A stretch of DNA of 64,000 nt from Halobacteriales archaeon QS_8_69_73 (GCA_003022945.1 PXRZ01000032.1:30342-94341), one strand, 5' to 3'; positions 17,500 to 26,987 are shown, numbered from the stretch's first letter. A program made the numbers and translations. Notes: generated from the letters alone by a model not told the origin.

Positions 17500-18306
17500 A
17501 TGGAGCGTCGTGTCGTCGCCGCCGCCGCGGTCGTCGTCGTGATCTCGCTCGCCGGCTGTTCGGTGCTGCTCGGCGACGGCGGCGCCGGGCCGTCGACGGC
17601 GACGCCAATCCCGGAGCCGACCGCGACGGCGACGCCGACGCCCGGATCGGCGGCCTTCGACTACCCCGACGGCTACGGACCGGACGGCGTCACCGACGCG
17701 ACGGCCGCCGCCGAGACCCACGCCGGAACCCTCGCCGGCTACGACAGTTACCGCATCCGGTTCGACGTCGCCGTCGGGGCAGGCAACGGGACCGAAAGCC
17801 GGTTCAGCTACCGGCTGTCGGTCGACCAGACCGACGAGACGGCCCTGGAGATCCGCGAGGACGGCGTCGTGACGCGGCGGCAGTACTACGAAAACGACCG
17901 GCTGTACGCCAACGTCGAGACCCCGGACGGCGAGCAGTACAACGCGACGGACGCGCCGTTCGCCCCCGAGGCGTTCGGCGGCGGGGAGTTCATCGACCCG
18001 CTGTTCGGCGCCGTCGACTACGGCACCCCGGAGCGGGTCGAGACGGACAACGGGACCGTCTACCGGTACCGGAGCGAGCGGGTCACCGATCCGAGGGCGA
18101 TCGTCCCGGGCAACGTCGTCGACGAAGGAATCCGGCGATTCGACGTCCAGCTGCTCGTCCACGAGGACGGCTACGTCAGGGGCGCCAGATACACCGTCGT
18201 CACCGAGGAGGGCACGGAACTGCAGGGGGTCGCGGTCGTCGACTCCGTCGGCGACGAGCGGGTCGAGCGGCCGGCCTGGTACGACCGGGCCGCCGAGACC
18301 GGGTAG
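17500..18306 (+). CDS. haloarchaeal lipoprotein (second of a paralogous pair)
   Basis: The 268-residue product starts MERRVVAAAAVVVVISLAGC, a signal peptide with lipobox SLAGC and lipidated Cys20. A Pro/Thr-rich linker (TATPIPEPTATATPTPG) follows, then a domain paralogous to the preceding lipoprotein (FDYPDGYGPDGVTD, SYRIRFDVAV, YRLSVDQTDE). Membrane-anchored and exported; the role is unknown. Its stop codon TAG is immediately followed by CGTTCAGATAA, resembling the end motif of the MITE-like elements in this window. Confidence 0.75.
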   Translation: MERRVVAAAAVVVVISLAGCSVLLGDGGAGPSTATPIPEPTATATPTPGSAAFDYPDGYGPDGVTDATAAAETHAGTLAGYDSYRIRFDVAVGAGNGTESRFSYRLSVDQTDETALEIREDGVVTRRQYYENDRLYANVETPDGEQYNATDAPFAPEAFGGGEFIDPLFGAVDYGTPERVETDNGTVYRYRSERVTDPRAIVPGNVVDEGIRRFDVQLLVHEDGYVRGARYTVVTEEGTELQGVAVVDSVGDERVERPAWYDRAAETG

Positions 18307-18470
18307 CGTTCAGATAACGGACCTGAACTGAGAGCAGTGGCATCGAGGACTTCGAAAGCCCGGCCCCCTTCATCCCGCCCGGCGAGGTGTATTCGGCTGG
18401 CCATCGCTCGTTCGAACACCGCTCGGGGCCGACGGCCAAGCCTCTTGGGGCCGCGGACCCGACGGCCGAC

Positions 18471-18707
18471 ATGGCACGTGAGGTGCGCCACGAAGCGACC
18501 GAGCCGGCCGTCTTCGACGCCGACGACCTCGGCGACGACGGCGAACTGTACGTCTGCCGCTGTGGGCTCTCGGAGCGGCCGCCGCTCTGCGACGGCTCCC
18601 ACCGGCGGACCGACGACGAGGCCGACGACGTCGTCTACCGGTACGACCCGCCCGGTGCCGACGGCGAGCGCCGCGTCGTCGAGTCGCTGGAGTTCGCCGA
18701 CGAGTAG
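18471..18707 (+). CDS. CDGSH-type iron-sulfur protein
   Basis: From ATG at 18471 the 78-residue product contains CRCGLSERPPLCDGSH. The ligands Cys29, Cys31, Cys40 and His44 bind a [2Fe-2S] cluster as in mitoNEET-type CDGSH domains. One CDGSH motif and the short length match the small haloarchaeal members. It is probably a soluble electron carrier or redox sensor. The longer upstream start adds 28 unrelated residues. It lies 34 bases before the HAD phosphatase gene on the same strand. Confidence 0.88.
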   Translation: MAREVRHEATEPAVFDADDLGDDGELYVCRCGLSERPPLCDGSHRRTDDEADDVVYRYDPPGADGERRVVESLEFADE

Positions 18708-18741
18708 GGAGAGTTAATCCCGCCGGCCCCGTACCGGCGGT

Positions 18742-19530
18742 ATGGACTACGACGGTGCGGTGCTGGACCTCGACGGGACGGTCTACCGCGGCGACCGGCT
18801 GCTTTCCGGGGCGGCGACGGCGGTCGAGGAGCTCCGGGCGGCCGGCGTCCGGACGGTGTTCTTCTCGAACAACCCGACCCGGTCGCGGGCGGAGTACGTC
18901 GACCGTCTCGAGGGGTTCGGCATCGAGACCCGCCCGGCGGAGGTGCTGTCGGCCGGGACGGTGACGACCCGGTATCTCGCCGACGAACACGCCGACGACG
19001 CAATCTACCTCGTGGGCGCGCCGGGGCTGCGGCGACAGCTGGAAGCCGCCGACATCGAGCTGACGGCGGTGCCGGCCGACGCCGACGTCCTCGTCGTCTC
19101 CTACGACCGGGAGTTCGACTACGACGACATGCTGGCGGGCTACCGGGCGGTCGCGGGCGGGGCGACGTTCTACGGCACGGACCCGGACCGGCTCGTGCCG
19201 GCCGAGGAGGGGCTGGTTCCCGGCTCCGGAGCGGTCGTCGGCGCCGTCGGCGCGGTCGTCGACCGCGAGCCGGAGCGTCTGTTCGGCAAGCCGAGCGAGC
19301 CCGCCCGGCGGGCCGCCCTCGACGCGCTCGGGGCGCCGCCGGAGCGCTGTGTCGTCGTCGGCGACCGCCTGGAGACCGACGTCGCCCTCGGCGAGCGAGC
19401 CGGCATGACGACGGTGCTGGTCCGGACCGGCGTCGAGACCGGGGCCGACCCCGGTTCCGGAGCCGAAAGCGACGTCGAGCCCGACCACGTCGTCGACTCA
19501 CTGGCCGATCTCGGGGACGTCCTCGGCTGA
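18742..19530 (+). CDS. HAD-superfamily hydrolase, NagD/HAD-IIA type
   Basis: The 262-residue product begins MDYDGAVLDLDGTVYRGDRL: DxDGT is HAD motif I with the nucleophile Asp. FFSNNPTRS is motif II, LFGKPSEP motif III (Lys) and VVVGDRLETDVALG motif IV. A C2-type cap lies between motifs II and III, as in NagD and 4-nitrophenylphosphatase-like enzymes. It dephosphorylates small phosphometabolites; the substrate is not evident. Codon use and size are ordinary. Confidence 0.88.
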   Translation: MDYDGAVLDLDGTVYRGDRLLSGAATAVEELRAAGVRTVFFSNNPTRSRAEYVDRLEGFGIETRPAEVLSAGTVTTRYLADEHADDAIYLVGAPGLRRQLEAADIELTAVPADADVLVVSYDREFDYDDMLAGYRAVAGGATFYGTDPDRLVPAEEGLVPGSGAVVGAVGAVVDREPERLFGKPSEPARRAALDALGAPPERCVVVGDRLETDVALGERAGMTTVLVRTGVETGADPGSGAESDVEPDHVVDSLADLGDVLG

Positions 19531-19577
19531 CCGTCGCCGCCGGGGGTGCTTATGCCCGTCCGTGTCCTCGCGGGCGC

Positions 19578-20269
19578 ATGGAGACGGACGCGCTCGGCCG
19601 CGGCGACGACCTGCTGTTCGTGATGGGGTGGGGCACCGGGTCGACGGGACGAACGAGCGGTGGTTCGCCGAGCAGCTCGCGAACGAGGGCTACCGCGTGA
19701 CGCTGGTCGAACTGCCGACGAACCCGACCAGCTTCGAGCGGGACTACCTCGTGCCGATGGCGGGCGTCCGCGACGACCTGGAGTCGCCGACCGTCGTCGG
19801 CCACAGCGCCGGCGGGCTGGTCGCTGCCCACCTCGAACCACGGGGTGCCGTCTACGTGAGCCCGTGGTGGGCGTTCTACGGCGAGCGGCTCCGCGGCCGA
19901 TTACTCGAACTCGGCTCGAAGCTCCCCGTCTCGACGCCGCTCGTCCCGGTCGACTTCGGCCGCGAGGAGGTCGGCCCGCGGGTGACCGACCGGGGGTGGC
20001 GGCGGATCCCCGACCGCGTCTCGCCGGCGTTCGTTCGGGAGGTACGCCGTGCGCAGGCGGAGCTGCCGGCGATCGGCGACGACGCGCGGGTCTGCGTGTC
20101 GCTGTCCGATACCGTCGTCGGCCTACAAGGCGTCGGCGACCGCGTGCCCCCGGAGCGGATTCACCTCTACGAGGGCCGCCACGAGCCGTTCACCGCCGCC
20201 GACCGGGCGGCCGCCACCGGGGTCGTCACGGAGGCGCTGTCGGCCGCCGAATCGAGTGTCACCCTCTGA
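19578..20269 (+). pseudogene. alpha/beta-hydrolase gene with a single-base frameshift
   Basis: From ATG at 19578 the frame reads METDALGRGDDLLFVMGWG and then derails. The next frame takes over at HRVDGTNERWFAEQLANEG and continues through VVGHSAGGLVAAHLEP (nucleophile GHSAG) to the stop. The junction reads GGGGCACCGGG at about 19631-19640; one extra A (GGCAACCGG) would restore a continuous frame. So a single base is missing near 19635. The intact protein would be about 230 residues. Either the gene is inactivated or the consensus is wrong here. Confidence 0.75.
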
Positions 20270-20305
20270 CGAGGATTTATGTGTGAGGGCCCCACAGTAG
20301 TACGT

Positions 20306-20455
20306 ATGCCAGGAAGTCACACACCCTACGACTACGGCGACGCCGAGACGGAAGCCGTCGGCGAGGTCCCGCCGCAGGAACGCCAGCACGGCCTCGACAC
20401 GGTCATCGTCGACGGGTCGGTGATGAGCTACAGGAGCTACGCGACCGACGGGTGA
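20306..20455 (+). CDS. small conserved-looking protein (49 aa)
   Basis: A 50-codon frame too short for most gene finders: MPGSHTPYDYGDAETEAVG, then QHGLDTVIVDGSVMSYRSYA and stop. It is acidic and has codon composition like its neighbours. It is preceded by an AT-containing stretch (GAGGATTTATGTGTGAGG) that includes a TATA-like TTTATG about 30 bases before the ATG. I do not recognise a function. Confidence 0.5.
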   Translation: MPGSHTPYDYGDAETEAVGEVPPQERQHGLDTVIVDGSVMSYRSYATDG

Positions 20456-20608
20456 CGCCCCGGGGCGGCGCTCCGCTAGCTCTCGGGTAGCCGCTGCCGT
20501 CCGCCCCGAGACGAGCACCGCTTCCGGTCGACCGGACTCTGCCGTCCGCCCCGACGCTCCGACGGCGCTGCATGCCGGCGGCGCCCGCTCCGAGTTCACC
20601 GGCGGCAA

Positions 20609-21160
20609 TCAGTGGAACCCGCGGCCGACGTCGCTGTCCTCGATGAGGTCGTCCAGTTCGCTCGACAGCAGTTCCTCGGCCTCCTCGAAGGTGTCGCCCA
20701 GCGTCTCCAGCTCCTCCGGGCGGTCGTACATGTCGTACTCCATCGGTCCGAAGGCGGGGCTGTCGAGTGCGTCCATCACGTCCTCGAAGAGGGCGTCCGG
20801 CGTCGTCGGGGCGTCGGCGTGGGTCTCGAGCACCGTCTCGAGTTCCTCGGCCCGCTCCCTCGCGGCGTCCTCGTCGTCAACGCCGTCGTTGACGCCGAAC
20901 AGCCCGTCGGCGTCGTCCGTCGGCAGCAGCGGGTCGAGTTCGTCGTCGACCTTCCGGGCGACGCGGGAGCCGACCCCCCGCACCTCGTGGGGGTTCTTGG
21001 CGAACGTCTTCAGCTGATAGACCCCGGCCGACGGGTGCCCGAGGAACATGTCCTCGCCGGGCCCGCCGCGGCGGTCGCCGGCGACGGCGCGCCAGCCGCC
21101 GGGGTCGGCATCCGACTCGACGACGTCCTCGAGGATGTCCTGCCAGTCGCGGACGCGCAT
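20609..21160 (-). CDS. conserved haloarchaeal protein of unknown function
   Basis: The 183-residue product starts MRVRDWQDILEDVVESDADP and contains GHPSAGVYQLKTFAKNPHEV and later GPMEYDMYDRPEEL. It has a typical acidic haloarchaeal composition and no membrane segment or signal. The pattern resembles a conserved haloarchaeal hypothetical family I have seen without an assigned function. A soluble cytoplasmic protein is expected. It is transcribed toward the short gene at 20306. Confidence 0.75.
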   Translation of the reverse strand: MRVRDWQDILEDVVESDADPGGWRAVAGDRRGGPGEDMFLGHPSAGVYQLKTFAKNPHEVRGVGSRVARKVDDELDPLLPTDDADGLFGVNDGVDDEDAARERAEELETVLETHADAPTTPDALFEDVMDALDSPAFGPMEYDMYDRPEELETLGDTFEEAEELLSSELDDLIEDSDVGRGFH

Positions 21161-21202
21161 ACTGACGGTAGGTCCGGCGCGGAAAAGAAGCTATCGACCC
21201 TG

Positions 21203-21607
21203 TCAATCGTCGAACTCGTCGGCGGTCGCCGGCACGGAGCCGGAGCCGGAGTCGGAGCCAGGGACCCCCGACTCGACGGCGTCGAAAGCGGTGTAACCGG
21301 CCGTCATCGCGAGCGGCATCCCCGTCGTCCGTGCGCCGACGGTGGCGGCCCCGACATCGTATACGAGCGGCGCCGCGACGAGCCACGGCCCGATGACGCC
21401 GGCGACGACGCTCGCCGCGAACCGCGGCACGTCGGCGGTGACGATCGAGTAGGCGTCGTCGCCGGCGAGGACCGCTGCCAGGGGGTTCGACCTGACGATC
21501 GCGCGGCGGAAGGCGCCGTCGCTCCCGGCGGCGAGCGGCACCGCGGCGTCGCCACGGCCGCCAGCAGGGCGACGACGTCGACGGCGGCTCGGAGCCGGTT
21601 CAGTGAC
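21203..21607 (-). pseudogene. membrane-protein gene, apparently frameshifted and lacking a start
   Basis: The C-terminal 110 residues (VPLAAGSDGAFRRAIVRSNP, VAGVIGPWLVAAPLVYDVGA, GYTAFDAVESGV) form two to three plausible membrane helices. Just upstream the coding character moves to another frame (LNRLRAAVDVVALLAAVATP), which would supply the first helix. The shift falls near 21541-21552 (GGCACCGCGGCGTCGCC). No ATG, GTG or TTG is seen in the correct frame before the divergent dna2 gene. A broken gene for a small integral membrane protein is the simplest reading. Confidence 0.5.
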
Positions 21608-21689
21608 GTGTCCGGCGGTGCTCGCCGGCAGAAGGGAACTATTCCCGGCGACCGATAGCGTTTTTCCGCCGAGGGCGCTGGAGGGGGAC

Positions 21690-24371
21690 GTGCAGATACG
21701 GGGACCTGTCGTCGAGGCGCGCGAGCCGCGGACCGTCGAGACCTCCAGCGGGAGTTCGGAGCTGGCGGAGGTGGTCGTCCGGCCCGACCGCGGGGCCGGC
21801 GAGCCGGTCCAGGTGACGCTGTGGGGCAAGTGGACCGGCACGGCGGAGCTGCTGGAGCCGGGGATGGGGCTGCTGGTCACCGACGCCGACGAGCGGGAGT
21901 TCCGCGGCGGGACCCAGTACGCGACGACCGGCGACTCCGCCGTCGTCGTCGAGCCCGACTTCCTCGTCGACGTGACCGACGTCCGGGGGTGGGTGCAGTG
22001 CCCCCGGATCTACTACCTGAACAAGCTCTCCGGCGTCCCGCTGAAGTACCCGGTCGCGAGGGGGACGATCGTCCACGAGGTGTTCGGCGACCTACTGCGG
22101 GGCCGGGACCTGGAGGACAGCGTCGACGAGCGGGTCGCGGAGGCGGCCCTCGAGTTGGGCCTGCTCGGGGAGTCCGCCGAGGCCGTCGCCGACGACGTCC
22201 GGGCCAACGCCGCCGCCATCGAGGGGTGGCTCGAGCAGGGGGCGCTAACCGACGAGGACTCCTGGCGCTCCGAGCAGACGCTCGTCTCCGAGCGGTTCGG
22301 GATCAAGGGCCGGGCCGACGCCGTCCGCCGGGGGGCGCCGGTCGAGCTGAAGACCGGCAAGAACACCGGTCGGGAGCCGCGATTTCACGACAAGATCCAG
22401 GCGGCCTGCTACGCGCTGCTGCTGGCCGACGACGTCGCGACGGCGCCGGACACCGGGACGCTGCTGTACACGAAGAACACGACGCTGGACCGCGGCGACG
22501 CCTCCGGGGACCTCTCGCCGGCCAAGGACTTCTCCGTCGGGCCGGGGCTCCTGAAGTACGTCCTCCGGCAGCGCAACGAGATCGCCGCCGCCGAGTACGA
22601 CCTGACGGTGCCGACGGGGTACGAGGCCGACGCGAAGTGCGAGTACTGCTTCGAGCGGGACACCTGCATGGTCGTGGCGGGCCGGCTCGACCAGGAGTCG
22701 AAGGCCGGCCGCGTCGGCGAGCCGGTGCCCGACGCCGAGCAAGCGTACTTCGAGCGGCTCTACCGGGCGATCGAGGAGGAGCGCCGCGAGGTCCACGCCG
22801 AGTACCGGAAGCTGTGGGAGCAGACCGCCGCCGAGCGGGTCGACGACGACCGCGCACTCGTCGACCTCGAGCCCGTCGGCCGGGAGTCGCTCGACGGCGG
22901 CCGCTGGCGGCTCCGGGCCCGCCGGACCGGCGACGCCGTCTCGAAGATCCGCGAGGGCGACCGGGTGCTGGCCAGCGACGGCCACCCGACCCGCGGCACC
23001 GCCGAGCTGGCGACCGTCGAGCGGCTCGGCGAGGAGGTGGTCGTCGTCGCCGACGAGCCCTTCGAACTCCGGCGGCTCGACGTCTACCCCTCGGAGATCG
23101 GCGTCGATCGCCAGCTGACGGCGCTGCACGACGCAATCCTCCGCGGCAACGAGGACCGGAAGGACGTCCTCTTCGGCCGCCGCGACCCCGCCTTCGGCGA
23201 CGACCGCGGCGTCTACATCGACAACAACGACGCCCAGAACGAGGCGGTCAACGCGGCGTTGAACGCCCAGGACTTCGCGCTCGTTCATGGCCCGCCGGGG
23301 ACGGGCAAGACGTACACGCTGGCGCGGACAGTCCGGGCGCTGGTCGCCGACGGCCGGCGGGTGCTGCTGTCGGCGTTCACGAACCGCGCGGTCGACAACG
23401 CGATCGAGGCGCTGGAAGCCCAGGGCTTCACCGACGTCGTCCGGTGGGGCTCGGAGTCCGGCGTCCGCGAGGACATGCGGTCCTACCGGCTGGAGCGGGC
23501 CGGCGACCCCGAAGAGCGGGCGGCGGCGCTGGACGAGGCCCGCGTGGTCGCCGCGACGACGGCGGCCTGCGGCTCGCGGGCACTGAAGGCGCAGTCCTTC
23601 GACGTCGCCGTCGTCGACGAGGCCGGCCAGCTCACTGAGCCCGGAACCTTCCTGGCGACGAACCTCGCCGACCGGTTCGTCCTCGTCGGCGACCACCGCC
23701 AGCTGCCGCCGGTCGTCCGTGCGGAAAACGACCTCCGGGAGTCGCTGTTCGAGCGGCTCATCGACGACCACCCCGAGGCCGGCGTGATGTTGGACCGGCA
23801 GTACCGGATGAGCCAGCGCGTGCAGTACTTCCCGAGCCGGGAGTTCTACGACGGCCAACTGCGGCCGGCCTCCGGCGAGGTGGCCGGCCGGCGGCTCGCG
23901 GACCTGCCGGGCGTCGACCCCGAGGCCTTGCCGCCGGCGCTGTCCGACCCGGTGTCGTTCGTCGACCCCGACGGGGCTGCGGCGGGCAACTCCAACCCAG
24001 CGGAGGCCGACCGGGTCGCCGAGGTCGTCGCCGCGTTCCGCGCCGCGGGCGTCGACGCCGACGACATCGGCGTCATCGCACCGTTCCGGGCGCAGGTGGC
24101 GGAGATATCGAAGCGGCTCGACGCCGTGGCCGTCGACACCGTCGACCGGTTCCAGGGGTCGGCGAAGGAGGTGATCGTCGTCTCATTCGTGGCGACCGGC
24201 GACCTCGACAGCCCCATCTTCGAGGACCACCGCCGGGTGAACGTCGCGCTGACGCGGGCCAAGCGGGCGCTCGTGCTGGTCGGCGACGAGGCTGCCCTCC
24301 GGAGCCGGCCGTTCTACGAGCGGATGCTGGAGTGGGCTGAGCGGTCGAGCGGTAGCGAGGCCGCCGAGTGA
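21690..24371 (+). CDS. dna2: Dna2-type nuclease-helicase (Cas4-like RecB nuclease plus SF1 helicase)
   Basis: The 893-residue product starts at GTG (VQIRGPVVEAREPRTVETSS). Residues 90-330 form a Cas4/RecB nuclease with FeS ligands Cys104 and Cys317/320/326 (CEYCFERDTC) and PD-(D/E)xK residues Asp210, Glu219 and Lys221 (GRADAV, VELKTGK). The helicase begins with Walker A GPPGTGKT (534-541) and continues with VVDEAGQLTEPG, GDHRQLPPV, DRQYRM and VNVALTRAK. It should process flap ends in replication and repair. An upstream ATG adds 29 poorly conserved residues. The 3' end runs into tandem repeats. Confidence 0.92.
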   Translation: MQIRGPVVEAREPRTVETSSGSSELAEVVVRPDRGAGEPVQVTLWGKWTGTAELLEPGMGLLVTDADEREFRGGTQYATTGDSAVVVEPDFLVDVTDVRGWVQCPRIYYLNKLSGVPLKYPVARGTIVHEVFGDLLRGRDLEDSVDERVAEAALELGLLGESAEAVADDVRANAAAIEGWLEQGALTDEDSWRSEQTLVSERFGIKGRADAVRRGAPVELKTGKNTGREPRFHDKIQAACYALLLADDVATAPDTGTLLYTKNTTLDRGDASGDLSPAKDFSVGPGLLKYVLRQRNEIAAAEYDLTVPTGYEADAKCEYCFERDTCMVVAGRLDQESKAGRVGEPVPDAEQAYFERLYRAIEEERREVHAEYRKLWEQTAAERVDDDRALVDLEPVGRESLDGGRWRLRARRTGDAVSKIREGDRVLASDGHPTRGTAELATVERLGEEVVVVADEPFELRRLDVYPSEIGVDRQLTALHDAILRGNEDRKDVLFGRRDPAFGDDRGVYIDNNDAQNEAVNAALNAQDFALVHGPPGTGKTYTLARTVRALVADGRRVLLSAFTNRAVDNAIEALEAQGFTDVVRWGSESGVREDMRSYRLERAGDPEERAAALDEARVVAATTAACGSRALKAQSFDVAVVDEAGQLTEPGTFLATNLADRFVLVGDHRQLPPVVRAENDLRESLFERLIDDHPEAGVMLDRQYRMSQRVQYFPSREFYDGQLRPASGEVAGRRLADLPGVDPEALPPALSDPVSFVDPDGAAAGNSNPAEADRVAEVVAAFRAAGVDADDIGVIAPFRAQVAEISKRLDAVAVDTVDRFQGSAKEVIVVSFVATGDLDSPIFEDHRRVNVALTRAKRALVLVGDEAALRSRPFYERMLEWAERSSGSEAAE

Positions 24372-24540
24372 GCGAGCGGGGAACGAAGTGACCCGCGAGG
24401 CCGGGCGGTCGAGCGACAGCGAGGCCACCGACTGAACGAGCGGGGAACGAAATGACCCGTGAAGCGGGCGGCCGAGCGGTAGCGAGACCGCTGAGTGAAC
24501 GAGCGGGGAACGAAGTGACCCGCGAGGCCGGGCATGCAAG
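24341..24540 (+). repeat. three imperfect tandem repeats of about 63-64 bp at the dna2 3' end
   Basis: Units start at about 24341, 24405 and 24468 with GCGGTCGAGCGRYAGCGAG-type sequence, and each contains GAGCGGGGAACGAARTGACC. The first copy overlaps the last codons of dna2, so the protein's C-terminal ERSSGSEAAE is repeat-derived. Later copies are intergenic. Confidence 0.8.
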
Positions 24541-24610
24541 GGTGGGCGCTCCGGCTGGCGGCGGCACACCGGCGTCAGCCATTTAGCCGTCCCCACCGTC
24601 CGTATGAGCC

Positions 24611-25123
24611 ATGAGCGAGGAGGACACGGCCGTCGGCATGTCGGACATCAGCGACCGGGACTCGAACTCATTGACCGGCATCGTCATCGACGGGCTCATC
24701 GGTGCGGTCGGCGGCGCGGTCGGCACCGGGCTGATGACGCTCGTGCTGATGGCCGCTTCGACGCTCGGCGCCTTCGATCTTGGCTCCTTCGCGACCCTGG
24801 CCGAGACCAGCGGCGTGGCCGTACTGGCGCCCGCCTACGCCAACGCCATCGGCTACGTCATCTTCCTGCTCGGCGGGATGGTGACGTGGCCGCTGCTGTT
24901 CGCCTCCATCGGGCGGTACCTGCCCGGCGACACGTTCGCCACCGCGGGCGCCTCCTATGGGTTCGTCCTCTGGACGGGGTTCGTGCTCGCCTTCTACACC
25001 GGCTACTCCGGGGTCCAGCTGCCGCTGTACGTCGTTGCGACGCTGCTCGGCCACATCACCTACGGATTCGGCCTCGGATCGGTGCTGGACTACCTCGGCG
25101 ACCGCGGGGAGCCACTAGTCTGA
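24611..25123 (+). CDS. four-helix haloarchaeal membrane protein (DUF6789-like)
   Basis: The 170-residue product starts MSEEDTAVGMSDISDRDSNS and has about four hydrophobic helices, beginning at IVIDGLIGAVGGAVGTGLMT. The remaining helices include YVIFLLGGMVTWPLLFASIG and YGFVLWTGFVLAFYTG. Gly-rich first helix and overall size resemble haloarchaeal DUF6789-type membrane proteins, an identification I hold loosely. A second ATG seven bases upstream is out of frame. Function is unknown. Confidence 0.65.
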   Translation: MSEEDTAVGMSDISDRDSNSLTGIVIDGLIGAVGGAVGTGLMTLVLMAASTLGAFDLGSFATLAETSGVAVLAPAYANAIGYVIFLLGGMVTWPLLFASIGRYLPGDTFATAGASYGFVLWTGFVLAFYTGYSGVQLPLYVVATLLGHITYGFGLGSVLDYLGDRGEPLV

Positions 25124-25312
25124 AAACGAGTTCCTTCGCTCGAGCGTCGGACGCCCGGTCGCTAACCCCCGAGGGGCCGCTTCGAACAGTTCGGTGACCG
25201 TCCGGTCGCTACTTCGAGCATCCGCGAGGGAGCGCCCGGAGGGCGCGACGAGCGGGTCGCGGCAACGAGGCGGCCAGAGGCCGCTGCGTCGCCGTAGCGG
25301 GCGCTGACTGGA

Positions 25313-25440
25313 CGGTATTCGGATAAGCGATAGCCGGCGAGCCGGCTTCTGCCGATCGGTCAACTCACTCCTGGCGGACTGAAACCACGAGGGCTTTCTC
25401 CCGCGTCCCGTTCTCTCGACTCCTTATCTGAACACTACCG
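25313..25440. mobile_element. MITE-like element with terminal inverted repeats (about 128 bp)
   Basis: The 368-base gap before purF holds no gene. It contains a compact element: the left end CGGTATTCGGATAAGC and the reverse complement of the right end, CGGTAGTGTTCAGATAAGGA, are imperfect inverted repeats. The interior has CCGGCGAGCCGG and CTCCTGGCGGACTGAAA, both found again at 63774-63850. The same end sequence recurs at several other intergenic sites. Non-autonomous transposition by an IS with these ends is inferred. Confidence 0.65.
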
Positions 25441-25491
25441 CTGGCTAACGTCAAGCGCCAAAGACGCAAAGCGGCCAGAAGCGCTTGCGGA

Positions 25492-26964
25492 TCAGTCGTC
25501 GGCCACTCCAGCCTCGGCGCCGTCGATGTCGGGCCGTGCGACGTCGCGATCGGCCGCCTCGCCCTCGATGTCGTAGGGGTATTCGCCGGTGACGCAGCCG
25601 AGACAGAGGTCGGTCCTCGACTCCTCGAGGGCGTCGGCGACGGCGTCGACCGAGAGGTACGACAGCGAGTCGGCGCCGATTTCCTGGCGGATCTCCTCGA
25701 CGTCGCGGCCGGCGGCGATGAGCTCCTCGCGGGAGGCCATGTCGATGCCCATGTAGCAGGGCGCGGCGATGGGCGGGGCGCCGATGCGCATGTGGACGGC
25801 CTCGGCGCCGACGTCCCGCAGCAGCTCGACCAGCTGCGTCGACGTGGTGCCGCGGACGATGGAGTCGTCGATGACGGTGACGGTCCGGCCCTCGATGACG
25901 TCCTTGATCGGGTTGAGCTTCAGCCGGACGGCCCGCTCGCGGGCGTCCTGGGTCGGCATGATGAACGTCCGGCCGACGTAGCGGTTCTTCATGAGCCCCT
26001 CGGCGAACTCGACGTCGGCGCCGTCGGCCTGGGCGGCGTCGGCGTAGCCGGAGGCGAACGCCCGTCCGGAGTCCGGCACCGGCAGGACGACGTCGGTGTC
26101 GACGCCGCCTTCCACCCAGAGCTTTCGGCCCAGCTCCCGGCGGACGTCGTAGACGAGGCTGCCGTCGATGCGGGAGTCCGGCCGGGCGAAGTAGACGTGC
26201 TCGAAGAAGCAGTGGGCGGCGTCGTCGACCTCGACCAACTGGTAGCTGTCGAAGCCGGAGCCGTCCGGCCGGAGGACGACCAGCTCGCCGGGCTCGACGT
26301 CCCGCACCAACTCGCCGTCGAGGACGTCGATGGCCGCCGACTCGGAGGCGAGCATGTAGCCGTCGTCGAGCTCGCCGATGCAGAGCGGGCGGTTGCCCTG
26401 CGGGTCCCGGACGCCGAGAACGGTGTCGTCGTGGGTGATGGTCAGCGAGTAGGAGCCGTGGACCCGGCTCATCATTCGCTTGACGGCCCGCACGAGGTCC
26501 GCCTCCAGCAGGTTGCGCGCGAGCTCGTGGGCGATGACCTCGGTGTCGCCGTCGCTGGTGAAGGCGTGGCCCTTCGCGGCCAGCTCCTCGCGCAGCTCGG
26601 CGGTGTTGACGAGGTTGCCGTTGTGGCTCAGCCCGAGCGAGCCGGACTTGAACGACACCGAGAAGGGCTGTGCACAGCAGGAATCGACGCTGCCGGCGGT
26701 CGGATACCGGACGTGACCGATGCCGTTGGAGCCGTTCAGCGACTCCACGTCGCCGGCGTCGAAGGCGTCGCCGACCAGCCCCATCTCCACGTGACTGTGC
26801 TGCTGGAAGCCGTCGTGGGTGACGATGCCCGCCGACTCCTGGCCCCGGTGCTGGAGCGCGTACAGCGAGTAGTACAACGGTCGCGCCGCCTCCCGACCGT
26901 CGAGCGAAACGCCGACGACGCCGCACTTCTCCGTCGGCCCCTCCGGATGCCGCCCATCTGGCAT
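25492..26964 (-). CDS. purF: amidophosphoribosyltransferase (first step of purine synthesis)
   Basis: The 490-residue product starts MPDGRHPEGPTEKCGVVGVS. Cys14 is the expected N-terminal nucleophile of the glutaminase domain after propeptide removal. Later motifs are ALQHRGQESAGI, SHNGNLVN and GDTEVIAH of class II glutaminases. The PRPP loop TVTVIDDSIVRGTTSTQL lies in the phosphoribosyltransferase domain, and CLGCVTGEYP is near the C-terminus. It converts PRPP and glutamine to phosphoribosylamine. Length is normal. Ribosomal L37e and an Sm-like gene lie directly upstream on the same strand. Confidence 0.95.
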   Translation of the reverse strand: MPDGRHPEGPTEKCGVVGVSLDGREAARPLYYSLYALQHRGQESAGIVTHDGFQQHSHVEMGLVGDAFDAGDVESLNGSNGIGHVRYPTAGSVDSCCAQPFSVSFKSGSLGLSHNGNLVNTAELREELAAKGHAFTSDGDTEVIAHELARNLLEADLVRAVKRMMSRVHGSYSLTITHDDTVLGVRDPQGNRPLCIGELDDGYMLASESAAIDVLDGELVRDVEPGELVVLRPDGSGFDSYQLVEVDDAAHCFFEHVYFARPDSRIDGSLVYDVRRELGRKLWVEGGVDTDVVLPVPDSGRAFASGYADAAQADGADVEFAEGLMKNRYVGRTFIMPTQDARERAVRLKLNPIKDVIEGRTVTVIDDSIVRGTTSTQLVELLRDVGAEAVHMRIGAPPIAAPCYMGIDMASREELIAAGRDVEEIRQEIGADSLSYLSVDAVADALEESRTDLCLGCVTGEYPYDIEGEAADRDVARPDIDGAEAGVADD

Positions 26965-26987
26965 GTCTCTTCGTCCGTCGCGCAGGG

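Noticed and set aside
21690..24371. Cas4-like nuclease as a hint of a CRISPR system
   Set aside because: The domain is fused to an SF1 helicase in the standard Dna2 arrangement, and no cas1, cas2 or array is nearby.
25115..25363. Minus-strand 82-codon frame before purF
   Set aside because: Composition is Arg/Ser/Pro-rich, it overlaps the MITE-like element, and no family features are visible.
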